Of a stretch of DNA of 64,000 nucleotides, positions 10,165-17,695 are shown one piece after another (positions within the stretch are counted from its first letter, which is position 1; the number at the start of each line of letters is the position of its first letter). A model generated the notes under the pieces. It ran no database searches. It was not told where the DNA came from and was given only the letters and a program-made list of their open reading frames with translations. The translations under genes were made by a program, and so were the position numbers. This DNA comes from Alphaproteobacteria bacterium (GTDB lineage Bacteria; Pseudomonadota; Alphaproteobacteria; Sphingomonadales; Sphingomonadaceae). The stretch is from assembly GCA_030426245.1 (NCBI GenBank), contig JAUHYZ010000006.1, positions 44,351 through 108,350 on the forward strand, in the 5' to 3' direction.

Positions 10165-10186
10165 AATTATTTCAACAGGCATATAA
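10165..10186. promoter_or_regulatory. Possible shared operator/promoter element, copy 1
   Basis: A 22-base segment upstream of the CocE-type gene that matches 16 of 22 positions of a segment at 14822-14843 and 14 of 22 of one at 11898-11919, by hand alignment. All three lie in gene-start regions of the same catabolic cluster that contains a TetR regulator. On the minus strand it reads as GTTGAAATAATT, which could equally be part of a promoter. Function is inference only. Confidence 0.35.
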
Positions 10187-10188
10187 AT

Positions 10189-10995
10189 TCAATCACCGAA
10201 ATAGAGCCGGCAAGCGGCGGCATGAATCCGCTCTCTCTGGCGGGGATCGGGCACGATCCGCTCGAACTGTTGCAGCGCGGCGGCGTAGGTCATGGTCTTC
10301 TCATGCTCCACGAATGGCCAGTCACTTCCCCATAACAGCCTCTCGGGTCCGGCATCCTGTAGCAGAATTCCCGCGAGTTCCTGCACCATGCTTTCCGGCC
10401 CGATGCGAAATCCCGCGGAAATCTTGATCCATGTCTTGCCGCGATGGACCGCGGCGAGGGCCGCCTGGAAGCCTTCGCAGGAGGCGCCTTCTTCTACCGA
10501 TGGCCGTCCGAAATGGTCGATGACGATTGGCATGCCATAGTCTTCCAGCTCCGCGATCACGCCGGGAAGGCGGCGGCCATTGTCGTGCAACTGCACGTGC
10601 CAGCCGAGATCGGCGACAGATGTCAGCAGCGCGCGGTATTCTGCAGAACGCAGATCCGGCAATTCCTTCGTGCTGCGCCATTGCAGGCGAATGCCGATCG
10701 CACCGCTGGCAGCCATCTCTTGCAGCGCAGGGCGCTCAATTGCCGGATCGACGATCACCGTGGTTTTCAAATTCGGATGAGCGGCGCAGGCATCGAGCGC
10801 ATAGCTGTTATTCGTGCCGAAGACACTGGCGGCAGCCAGCACCGCCCTATCGATCCCACTGGCCGCCAGGCAGGATAGATACTCTTCCAGCGGCGCCTCA
10901 TATTCCGGGTGGGACCAGGCGTCCGGCGCCAGTTCCATGCCGTGATGGAAGATATGCGCATGACAATCGACCGTCTTCGCAGTGCCTTCAGTCAT
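10189..10995 (-). CDS. Amidohydrolase family metal-dependent hydrolase
   Basis: TIM-barrel amidohydrolase of 268 residues, close in layout to the 2-pyrone-4,6-dicarboxylate hydrolase / 4-sulfomuconolactonase / decarboxylase group. The metal-binding HxH is at residues ~11-13 (VDCHAHIF), a mid-protein His lies in VIDHFGRPS, and the catalytic Asp lies in LLWGSDWPFVEHEKT near the C-terminus. GGGGAAAG precedes the ATG at 10995. It sits directly upstream of the CocE hydrolase on the same strand, so the two probably act in sequence on one substrate, such as a lactone or ring-cleavage product. The exact reaction is not determined. Confidence 0.87.
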   Translation of the reverse strand: MTEGTAKTVDCHAHIFHHGMELAPDAWSHPEYEAPLEEYLSCLAASGIDRAVLAAASVFGTNNSYALDACAAHPNLKTTVIVDPAIERPALQEMAASGAIGIRLQWRSTKELPDLRSAEYRALLTSVADLGWHVQLHDNGRRLPGVIAELEDYGMPIVIDHFGRPSVEEGASCEGFQAALAAVHRGKTWIKISAGFRIGPESMVQELAGILLQDAGPERLLWGSDWPFVEHEKTMTYAAALQQFERIVPDPRQRERIHAAACRLYFGD

Positions 10996-11170
10996 TTGCT
11001 TTCCCCGCTAAAATTTTCCTGTTTTCAGTATCTAATGGCAGCAGTCTGCAAGGCCTTGTCAAGCAGGTGAAAGTCGCATTTCTTGCGCGGTTCCTGCAGT
11101 CGAGCTAGGGAAATGGCGAGTTTTCCGGGCCTTGGTCGGACCGGCAACATTTTCTCACGATGGAAACGCA

Positions 11171-11872
11171 GTGGCCCGAGCAAGCGAAGACACTCAAGAA
11201 AAGAAGGCGGGAAAGAAAAACGCCGTCAAAACCGGTTCCCGATCAAAGGGCAGGCCTGCAGGCAAACGCGGGATCGGCAAGGAACATCTGATCGAAAAAA
11301 CGATCGAACTACTCCGCACTGTGCCTCCGGAAAAACTCTCGCTCTCCATGGCGGCACGCCATGCCGGCGTGCATCTCACTCTGTTCAAATATTACTTCAA
11401 CGACCGCACACGGTTGCTGGTCGATGTGGCGCGCAATCTTTCGCGGGAGCTTGGAGACGGTGTCGCCGCGACGGAAAAGTCGGGACAGACCGCGATCGAA
11501 CGGCTGCGCATTCGTATCGATGCGATGGTCGAGTTCTTCTTCGTGAACCCGTTCTACCACCGGCTGATGGTGGAGATCATCGGCGAGGATAACGATCCGC
11601 TGGCGACGGAGCTCATCGATATCTGGATGACCAAAACGCTCGACATCTATCGGGAGATTATCGACGAAGGCGTGGGGGAAGGTTCTCTCCGCCCGGTTGA
11701 CCCCTATTTCACTTTCATCGCCATGATGGCTTTGTGCGAGCAATATCAGCACGTTTCCCGGCTGGCGCAGCCGGGCGCCGCTGGCAAGAGGCCTTCGGCC
11801 GAGGAGACGGCCAGGCGCTACAAGGCTTACGTGTACGACCTGCTGTTTCAGGGCGTCGCCGCCGAAAAATGA
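11171..11872 (+). CDS. TetR/AcrR family transcriptional regulator
   Basis: Ligand-responsive repressor-type regulator of about 233 residues. After a Lys/Arg-rich leader, the DNA-binding domain reads IGKEHLIEKTIELLRTV...LSMAARHAGVHLTLFKYYFNDRTRLLVDVA, a clear TetR helix-turn-helix. The C-terminal half is a helical ligand domain. The ORF track opens at a TTG (11132), but the GTG at 11171 has GGA spaced about eight bases upstream and keeps only a short basic tail, so I prefer it. It is divergent from the amidohydrolase operon and upstream of the Rieske gene, so it probably controls this cluster; the motifs at 10165, 11898 and 14822 are candidate targets. Confidence 0.85.
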   Translation: MARASEDTQEKKAGKKNAVKTGSRSKGRPAGKRGIGKEHLIEKTIELLRTVPPEKLSLSMAARHAGVHLTLFKYYFNDRTRLLVDVARNLSRELGDGVAATEKSGQTAIERLRIRIDAMVEFFFVNPFYHRLMVEIIGEDNDPLATELIDIWMTKTLDIYREIIDEGVGEGSLRPVDPYFTFIAMMALCEQYQHVSRLAQPGAAGKRPSAEETARRYKAYVYDLLFQGVAAEK

Positions 11873-11897
11873 AGCCGCGGCGAGCCGCCCGTCCGGC

Positions 11898-11919
11898 ATA
11901 TATTTAAAGTGTACTATAA
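11898..11919. promoter_or_regulatory. Possible shared operator/promoter element, copy 2
   Basis: A 22-base AT-rich segment upstream of the Rieske gene. It matches 15 of 22 positions of the segment at 14822 and shares the core GTACTA with it. It may be the operator of the adjacent TetR regulator or simply the promoter of the oxygenase. Confidence 0.35.
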
Positions 11920-11972
11920 AATATTTCCATCCTCGTCCGAGCGTGTTATTCCGCCCGCCAACGAGGATGGAT

Positions 11973-12983
11973 ATGGCAATGAGCGAAAACGCACCTGAAT
12001 TGGGCAGGCCCGAGTTCCCACAGCGCCCGTATCGCGGCGGTGAATATGGCAAGGAACATGACGGCACCTATCTGATGAACTGGAACCCGATCATGCTGGC
12101 GGAAGACCTTCCGCAAGGGCAGGTGATCGGGAAGGATTTTCTGGGCACACGGGTTATCGTCTATCGCCAGGAAGACGGAACGCCGGTGGTGCAAAGCGCC
12201 TATTGCCCGCACATGGGCGCCGATCTTTCCTGCGGCGAGATGGTGGAAGGGCAGGTGCGTTGCCCCTACCATTTCTGGAAATTCGGGCCGGACGGACAAT
12301 GCACCGAGATTCCGGAGGAAGACACGATCCCCGGTGTGGCGCGCATTTACAATTATCCGGCGGCGGAGCGCTGGGGGTTCATCTGGGCCTTCAATGGCGA
12401 AGAACCGCTTTATGACCTGCCCGAGATGCCGAACATTGCTGAAGAGGATCTGGTGTACAAGCCGTTCCACCGCGGGTTGAGGCCGATCGAAGGCTGGATC
12501 GGGTCATCCAATATTGTCGATTTCCAGCATCTGAAGACGGTGCATGGAATTCCCGATCCCTATCCCAAGAAAGTGGAATTCAGTGATTATCTGCTCGATG
12601 TCCGCCAGGAATCGGACAACCGGGTGGTCGATACGCGTCTGCATGGTTGCACCTGGCTGACTGCGCATGCGCGGTTTTCCGATGGGCTGGAGCGGTTTTT
12701 CATGGCCGGCGGATCGCAGGTTGCGCCGGGTTGGTCGGACTCCTTCTTCCTGGTCGCATTGCGGCGTTCCGAGGCGGAGGAAATGGGCGAAAAAGCGGTG
12801 CAGGAAGAATTCCGGAAGCGGATCGAATACATGATCAAGCTTTATTCGGAAGACGAACCGATCCTCTATTCGATCCGGTTCAGGGGCTATCGAAAGAGCG
12901 CCCTGATCCGGGCCGACCGTTATATGGGCGAGTTCCTCCGCTACCATGATGCATATCCGCGTAAGGCGCCGTTCGACGTCTGA
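11973..12983 (+). CDS. Rieske non-heme iron oxygenase, alpha subunit
   Basis: Terminal oxygenase of a Rieske system, about 336 residues, similar in architecture to the single-component oxygenases (KshA/PaO/VanA-like). The [2Fe-2S] site is CPHMGADLSCG...CPYHFWKF (CxH and CxxH) around residues 75-98. The mononuclear iron site is DFQHLKTVH in the catalytic domain. Of three close ATGs, the one at 11973 is best spaced from ACGAGG. An SDR gene follows after 14 bases, suggesting hydroxylation then dehydrogenation. No ferredoxin or reductase gene is nearby. Substrate is probably a hydrophobic ring compound, which is inference. Confidence 0.92.
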   Translation: MAMSENAPELGRPEFPQRPYRGGEYGKEHDGTYLMNWNPIMLAEDLPQGQVIGKDFLGTRVIVYRQEDGTPVVQSAYCPHMGADLSCGEMVEGQVRCPYHFWKFGPDGQCTEIPEEDTIPGVARIYNYPAAERWGFIWAFNGEEPLYDLPEMPNIAEEDLVYKPFHRGLRPIEGWIGSSNIVDFQHLKTVHGIPDPYPKKVEFSDYLLDVRQESDNRVVDTRLHGCTWLTAHARFSDGLERFFMAGGSQVAPGWSDSFFLVALRRSEAEEMGEKAVQEEFRKRIEYMIKLYSEDEPILYSIRFRGYRKSALIRADRYMGEFLRYHDAYPRKAPFDV

Positions 12984-12997
12984 TTTGGGAGGCAGCA

Positions 12998-13738
12998 ATG
13001 GCACAGCAATTGGACGCGAAAGGGCGCATTGCCCTGATCACCGGCGCCAATAAGGGGATCGGCTTCGAGATTGCGCGGGGCCTCGCCGAAAAAGGTGCAA
13101 CGGTGCTGATCGGCGCACGCCGGCCGCAGGCTGGCGAGGAGGCGGCTCAGGCGCTGCGGCAGGAGGGCTGGGCTGCAGTGCCGGTGACGATCGATATCGT
13201 CGATGAAGCGTCAGTGGCTGCGGCTGCAGAGCAGATCGCCGAACAATTCGGGAAGCTGGATATTCTGGTCAACAATGCCGGCATTTCGATTGAGCGCGGC
13301 AAGGAACCGAGCGAGTCCGATGTCGCATTGATGCGCGAGACTTACGAAACGAATGTGTTCGGTGTGGTTGCGGTGACCAATGCAATGTTGCCGTTGCTGC
13401 GCAAGTCCGATGCAGGGCGGATCGTGAATCTTTCGAGTGGGCTGGGCTCCTTCGCGTTGCGTTCAGGCCCCGATGCGCCGCTCTCTCATATGCGGTCGCT
13501 GGCCTATAACTCTTCCAAGACCGCGCTGAACGCGCTGACGGCGAATTATGCGAACGAGTTCGAAGGCACGCCGATCAAGATCAATTCCGCCAATCCGGGA
13601 CTCTGTGCGACGGATCTGACATTCGGCAATGGCCGCCCGGCATCGGAAGGGGCAGTCGCTGCAGTGGAACTGGCGCTGGCGGGCGCTGACGGGCCCAATG
13701 GCGGCTTCTTCGGCGATCAGGGAAAGGTGCCCTGGTAG
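12998..13738 (+). CDS. Short-chain dehydrogenase/reductase
   Basis: NAD(P)-dependent SDR of 246 residues. The Rossmann glycine motif is TGANKGIG at residues ~14-21, followed by NNAG near residue 90 and the catalytic YNSSK near residue 168; NLSSG carries the catalytic Ser. The GARR at the end of beta-2 suggests NADPH preference. GGGAGG precedes the ATG. It lies just after the Rieske oxygenase on the same strand and probably oxidises or reduces its product. The overall form resembles plant/bacterial carbonyl reductases. Confidence 0.93.
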   Translation: MAQQLDAKGRIALITGANKGIGFEIARGLAEKGATVLIGARRPQAGEEAAQALRQEGWAAVPVTIDIVDEASVAAAAEQIAEQFGKLDILVNNAGISIERGKEPSESDVALMRETYETNVFGVVAVTNAMLPLLRKSDAGRIVNLSSGLGSFALRSGPDAPLSHMRSLAYNSSKTALNALTANYANEFEGTPIKINSANPGLCATDLTFGNGRPASEGAVAAVELALAGADGPNGGFFGDQGKVPW

Positions 13739-13766
13739 GCGCAGCGGGATGTGAGGCCCGCGCCGG

Positions 13767-14759
13767 TCAGACTGCGCGCATGGCGATCAGGGAGCAACCT
13801 TCTGTCAGCGGCTTGACGTCGACCAGAGCAAAGCCCGCATCGGCGCCCAGCTTTTCCATTTCGGCCAAAGTGCGTTCCTTCCCGTTGATCGGCATCATCA
13901 CCATGTCCTGACGAACGACGTCCTCATTTTCCGGCTGCACGATTTCCGGCATGATCCTCTCGACGATCAGCAGATCTGTGTCCTTTGCCATGGCCGCGCG
14001 GCAATTGGCCAAGATGGCTGCGCATTCCGCATCGTCCCAATCGTGCAGGATGAATTTCAGGACCAGGCAGTCCGCACCGGGGGCGACGCTTTCGAAGAAG
14101 CTCCCGCCGGTAAAGCGCGCGCGCCCGGCCACGCCGGCATCCGCCAGATAGTCAGCTGCCCCCTTTTCCACTGCAGGCAGATCGTAGATCACACCATGCA
14201 GCGCGGGATTGGCCAACAGGACTTCCGTCAAAAGCCCGCCAAATCCGCCGCCAACGTCCATCACCAGGTCATAGGAACCGAAATCGTGCACCTGCGCCAT
14301 CGCCTTGGCCACTGGCCGCGATTGTTCGGCCATGGTGCGGTTGAAAGCCTGGGCATCGAAAGTGCTGGCGTGCAAGCCGTCGAAATCGCCGCCGCCCTGG
14401 CCGGGTTCGCCGGTTTCCAGCGTATGGCCGATTGTGCCGAGCGACGCCATGACTCGGCCGCCCCAATGGATCGAGAGACTGCGCAGCGAGTTTTCCGCAT
14501 CGGATTTGAGCTGCGCGCCCATGGGGGTGATTGCAAAGGAACTGGCTCCGGCATGTCTGCAGACCGACAGGGTGGAAAGTGCGCGCAGCACGCGAAAGGT
14601 CGTCTCCCCGTCCAGGCCCAGTTCCGCGGCAAGGGCGCCGGCTTCCCGGGGTGTTTCCTCAAGCGCATCGAACAGACCGGTGCGCACGCCCTCATAGATC
14701 AGCCGGGTGCGCCAGCCGGCGGTGATCATGGCGCGCAATGCCTGATTGTCTTCTTGCAT
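13767..14759 (-). CDS. SAM-dependent O-methyltransferase (acetylserotonin OMT-like)
   Basis: Class I methyltransferase of 330 residues with the two-part layout of small-molecule O-methyltransferases. The N-terminal dimerisation/winged-helix domain includes LIYEGVRTGLFDAL. The SAM site DVGGGFGGLL sits near residues 165-175, with FILHDWDDAEC (His-Asp pair) in the position of the catalytic His region. It would methylate a phenolic hydroxyl or similar group. It converges with the SDR gene and is divergent from the solute-binding protein. Such enzymes occur in natural-product and aromatic pathways; the substrate is unknown. Confidence 0.88.
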   Translation of the reverse strand: MQEDNQALRAMITAGWRTRLIYEGVRTGLFDALEETPREAGALAAELGLDGETTFRVLRALSTLSVCRHAGASSFAITPMGAQLKSDAENSLRSLSIHWGGRVMASLGTIGHTLETGEPGQGGGDFDGLHASTFDAQAFNRTMAEQSRPVAKAMAQVHDFGSYDLVMDVGGGFGGLLTEVLLANPALHGVIYDLPAVEKGAADYLADAGVAGRARFTGGSFFESVAPGADCLVLKFILHDWDDAECAAILANCRAAMAKDTDLLIVERIMPEIVQPENEDVVRQDMVMMPINGKERTLAEMEKLGADAGFALVDVKPLTEGCSLIAMRAV

Positions 14760-14821
14760 GCCTGCGGCGATGCCTCCTCCAATTGATCGAAACCTGATCG
14801 TGGCGCATTGTCGTCCGCGCC

Positions 14822-14843
14822 AATAATTTCAACCGTACTAGAA
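14822..14843. promoter_or_regulatory. Possible shared operator/promoter element, copy 3
   Basis: A 22-base segment in the divergent region between the O-methyltransferase and the solute-binding protein, similar to the segments at 10165 and 11898. It includes ATTTCAAC and GTACTA. It may be bound by the TetR regulator at 11171; this rests on hand alignment only. Confidence 0.35.
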
Positions 14844-14939
14844 TAACTTGCGATGACCCTGCAAGTCGTTTATCCGTTCAGCAATCCGGCGCGGAGGCGG
14901 ACCCCATCGCCACTGCGGAAACAATCCGGGAGGATGCAA

Positions 14940-15965
14940 ATGAAGGCGCTGCCGGCAACTTTCGGCATGATCATACGCGTGGCTTTGGTGAGTTTGTGTG
15001 CCTTTCTGGCGCTTTCTGCGTCGGGCTGCACGTCCCCCCAAACTGCTCCATCTCCGCCGCCCGATAACGATCTTCGCACACATGGAATGCTTTCGACGAT
15101 CGAATTGGCGCCCTTGCATTATGCGATCGCGCAGCTGGATGCCGCGCAAAGCCCAGTTGCGCATGGCGGGATCCCGAATCTCTATGACGGATCGCGCTTC
15201 AATGCGGCCACCGATGCGGACCTTGCCGGTCATGCAGATACGCAGGCCTTGCGGGAATCGCTGAAACATCCGGATCTGCGGATCATCCTGACGATAACGA
15301 AGGGGCACTACCGCATCGTGGCCAAGCGCTCGTCCGGGATCGATTCGATTGCCGACCTTCAGGGCAAGCGCGTGGCGATGATCGAGGAAACCTCTTCGCA
15401 TTTCTATCTCGACCGTCTGCTCGGGATTGAGGGCATGTCGGACAAGGATATCGAGATCGTAACCCTTGAGCGGCCGCATGATAGCTCGGACGTGCTGGTG
15501 GATGGGGGTGCCGATGCCCTGGCGATGTGGGAGCCGGAGGCGCAGCTCGCGATCGACAAGCTGGGCGATGACGCGATCGTCTTGTCCGGAGAGGCGAATT
15601 ACGACGAGCTTTACAATCTGCATACAACGCAGGCGAAGCTGGACGATCCGGCCACGCGGGAGAAGATCGTTCGTTTCGTTGCCAAGCTCATCCAGGCATC
15701 CAGCGCGATCGAGCGTGACCCGTCTGACGCGATTGCCCTGGTTTCGGCGGCGACTGATTATCCCGAAGACTTGATCGGGGTTTCATGGCCTCACCACACC
15801 TTTATGACCAGCCTTGCACCGGAACTGTTGGATACGCTGGTTGCAGAGGAGGAATGGTTGGCTGCCCGGTCGGGTCGCGAGCCCCGTTCACGCGAGGAAT
15901 TGGCCAAGTTGATCGATCCGTCGGTGGAGGCCGAGGCGCGCCGTTTGCTCGCTCAAGGCCAATGA
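14940..15965 (+). CDS. ABC transporter solute-binding lipoprotein (NMT1/SsuA-like)
   Basis: Predicted periplasmic lipoprotein of about 341 residues with lipobox LSASGC. The mature part reads like an SsuA/NMT1-type binding protein: a DLQGKRVAM strand, SHFYLDRLL and VDGGADALAMWEPEAQLAIDKLG. These normally bind sulfonates, thiamine precursors or aromatic acids. GGGAGG with a six-base spacer supports the ATG at 14940, well inside the longer ORF. No ABC permease or ATPase gene is next to it; instead an MFS carrier follows. It may serve a distant transporter or be a sensor or substrate scavenger. Confidence 0.82.
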   Translation: MKALPATFGMIIRVALVSLCAFLALSASGCTSPQTAPSPPPDNDLRTHGMLSTIELAPLHYAIAQLDAAQSPVAHGGIPNLYDGSRFNAATDADLAGHADTQALRESLKHPDLRIILTITKGHYRIVAKRSSGIDSIADLQGKRVAMIEETSSHFYLDRLLGIEGMSDKDIEIVTLERPHDSSDVLVDGGADALAMWEPEAQLAIDKLGDDAIVLSGEANYDELYNLHTTQAKLDDPATREKIVRFVAKLIQASSAIERDPSDAIALVSAATDYPEDLIGVSWPHHTFMTSLAPELLDTLVAEEEWLAARSGREPRSREELAKLIDPSVEAEARRLLAQGQ

Positions 15966-16140
15966 TTCCCGGCCATAACCGTGCTGGGATTGCAGTCGGC
16001 GTGTGCCTGGTTGAGCCTAAACAGGCGTTGTTTCATCATTTGAATTCTAGATGGATATAATAAAATGGTGGAGAGAGCTGGAGGGCGAACGCGATGACGC
16101 AATGGCGGGCTAATCGCTCCGGCTCGGGAGTTCTGGCGGT

Positions 16141-17523
16141 ATGAGCAGTGCGGGAAACGCAGCGCCGCAAACGAAGGCGTCTGCTGATGAGGCTGCGGTC
16201 GGCGATGTCTTGGATGGCTTGAAGACAGTCCGTCATAATTATTGGGCACCGGCGCTGCTTGGTTTCGTCATGCTGTTCGATTCCTGGGACAGCATCGCGA
16301 TGGCGCTCGTCATTCCGAGCATTTCCCAGGAATGGGGGCTGGACCCGCTGCAGATGGGCGTTCTGATCTCGGCCAGCTATATCGGACAATTCATCGGAGC
16401 GGTTTCCCTCGGCGCTGTGGCCGAGAGATATGGCCGCCTGCCGGTCATCCAGTTGACCGTCATCTTGATGTGCGTGTCCGCACTTGCCTGTGCCTTTGCC
16501 ACAAGCGCAGACATGCTGTTCTGGATACGATTGTTTCAAGGCATCATGATCGGCGGGGCGATGCCCGTTTCGATTACGTATGTGAATGAACTTGCGCCAA
16601 CACACTGGCGCGGCCGCTATTTCGGGATTTTTCAGACTTTGGCGGTTTCGGGCTTCAGTGTTGCGACACTGCTGAGCCCCTTCATCGTTCCCACTCTCGG
16701 TTGGCGCTGGATGCTCGGGCTTGGCGCCATTCCGCTTGTCCTGGTTCCGCTTATCTGGATGACCTTGCCGGAGTCTCCGCGTTGGCTCGCCCGTTTGGGG
16801 CGGCTGGAGGATGCCAATCGGGCGTTGGCAAAACTCGGTGGAAAGGCCGCCAAATTCCCTCAGGAAGGTGCGCACGAGCCTGAACCCATCTTGCTGGGCA
16901 TTCGCCGCTGGGCGAGCGTCCTGAAGCTGTTCTCGGCGGATTTGAGGGGGCAGACTATTACGGTCACTCTGCTTTGGTTCCTCACCATGTTTACCAGTTT
17001 CGGTTTGACGACCTGGGCCCCTTCCATATTCGTCAACGTCTACCAGATCCCGATTGATCGGGCCTTGACCTACACTGCGATTTCCAGCGTCATCCTGCTC
17101 TTCGTGCTGGCTTCTACCGGCTTTCTCATCGACAGGTTTGGCCGGCGGCCCTTCGCGCTTGGAGGGCTGGCCGTGGCAGGTACTGCGCTTGTTGGGATGG
17201 CGGTCTTCAGCCCGACGCAGGAATCGCCAGTCGTCACCGCCGTTATCATCGGCAAAGTCGCCATCTTCTTCGGAACGTACATTTTGTGGCCATACACGGC
17301 CGAGAGCTTCCCCACGCATGTGCGTGCGGTCGCTCTTGGATATTCCAGTTCGATCGGCCGCGGTGCATCCATGATGACCCCGATTTTCGTGGGATTCGTC
17401 CTGAATCAAGGCGCAGCTATCGAGATTGTCTTCGGCAGTTTCGGTGTATGTGCGCTTCTTGCCCTCGTTGTCTGGCTCACCAGAACGCGCGAGACGGTCG
17501 GGCGCCGCCTGGAAACGATCTAA
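16141..17523 (+). CDS. MFS transporter (aromatic acid/sugar-porter-like)
   Basis: Twelve-TM major facilitator of 460 residues. The first helix has FVMLFDSWDS, in the position of the DGYD motif of aromatic acid:H+ symporters. The loop 2-3 signature is AERYGRLPVI, and loop 6-7 has LPESPRWLARLGR, as in sugar/aromatic acid porters. The second-half copy of the loop motif is FLIDRFGRRPFALGG. It is the last gene of the first catabolic cluster and probably imports its substrate or exports an intermediate. Its end converges with the TonB receptor gene. Substrate is inferred only from context. Confidence 0.9.
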   Translation: MSSAGNAAPQTKASADEAAVGDVLDGLKTVRHNYWAPALLGFVMLFDSWDSIAMALVIPSISQEWGLDPLQMGVLISASYIGQFIGAVSLGAVAERYGRLPVIQLTVILMCVSALACAFATSADMLFWIRLFQGIMIGGAMPVSITYVNELAPTHWRGRYFGIFQTLAVSGFSVATLLSPFIVPTLGWRWMLGLGAIPLVLVPLIWMTLPESPRWLARLGRLEDANRALAKLGGKAAKFPQEGAHEPEPILLGIRRWASVLKLFSADLRGQTITVTLLWFLTMFTSFGLTTWAPSIFVNVYQIPIDRALTYTAISSVILLFVLASTGFLIDRFGRRPFALGGLAVAGTALVGMAVFSPTQESPVVTAVIIGKVAIFFGTYILWPYTAESFPTHVRAVALGYSSSIGRGASMMTPIFVGFVLNQGAAIEIVFGSFGVCALLALVVWLTRTRETVGRRLETI

Positions 17524-17626
17524 GGGCAAGCCCCCGAGCCGGACTTCCAGACCAAGCAGGGACGCGTAATAGCGGTTTGCTTAGCCAGCGTGTTCGATCA
17601 CGCAAAGCGCGGTTTCAAATCAACAT

Positions 17627-17663
17627 CAAAAAATGGGCCGGCACTTTGATGGGTGCCGGCCCA
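17627..17663 (-). terminator. Rho-independent terminator of the TonB receptor gene
   Basis: An 11-bp perfect stem (TGGGCCGGCAC / GTGCCGGCCCA, 8-base loop) followed, on the minus strand, by a run of about six T. It lies 33 bases past the stop codon of the TonB receptor gene and in the convergent gap with the MFS gene. Confidence 0.85.
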
Positions 17664-17695
17664 GTTCCATGCTTACGGGAAATGTCGGAACGGGA

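Noticed and set aside
16036-17529. 497-codon minus-strand ORF opposite the MFS gene
   Set aside because: Antisense shadow of a clear 12-TM transporter; polar, low-complexity translation.
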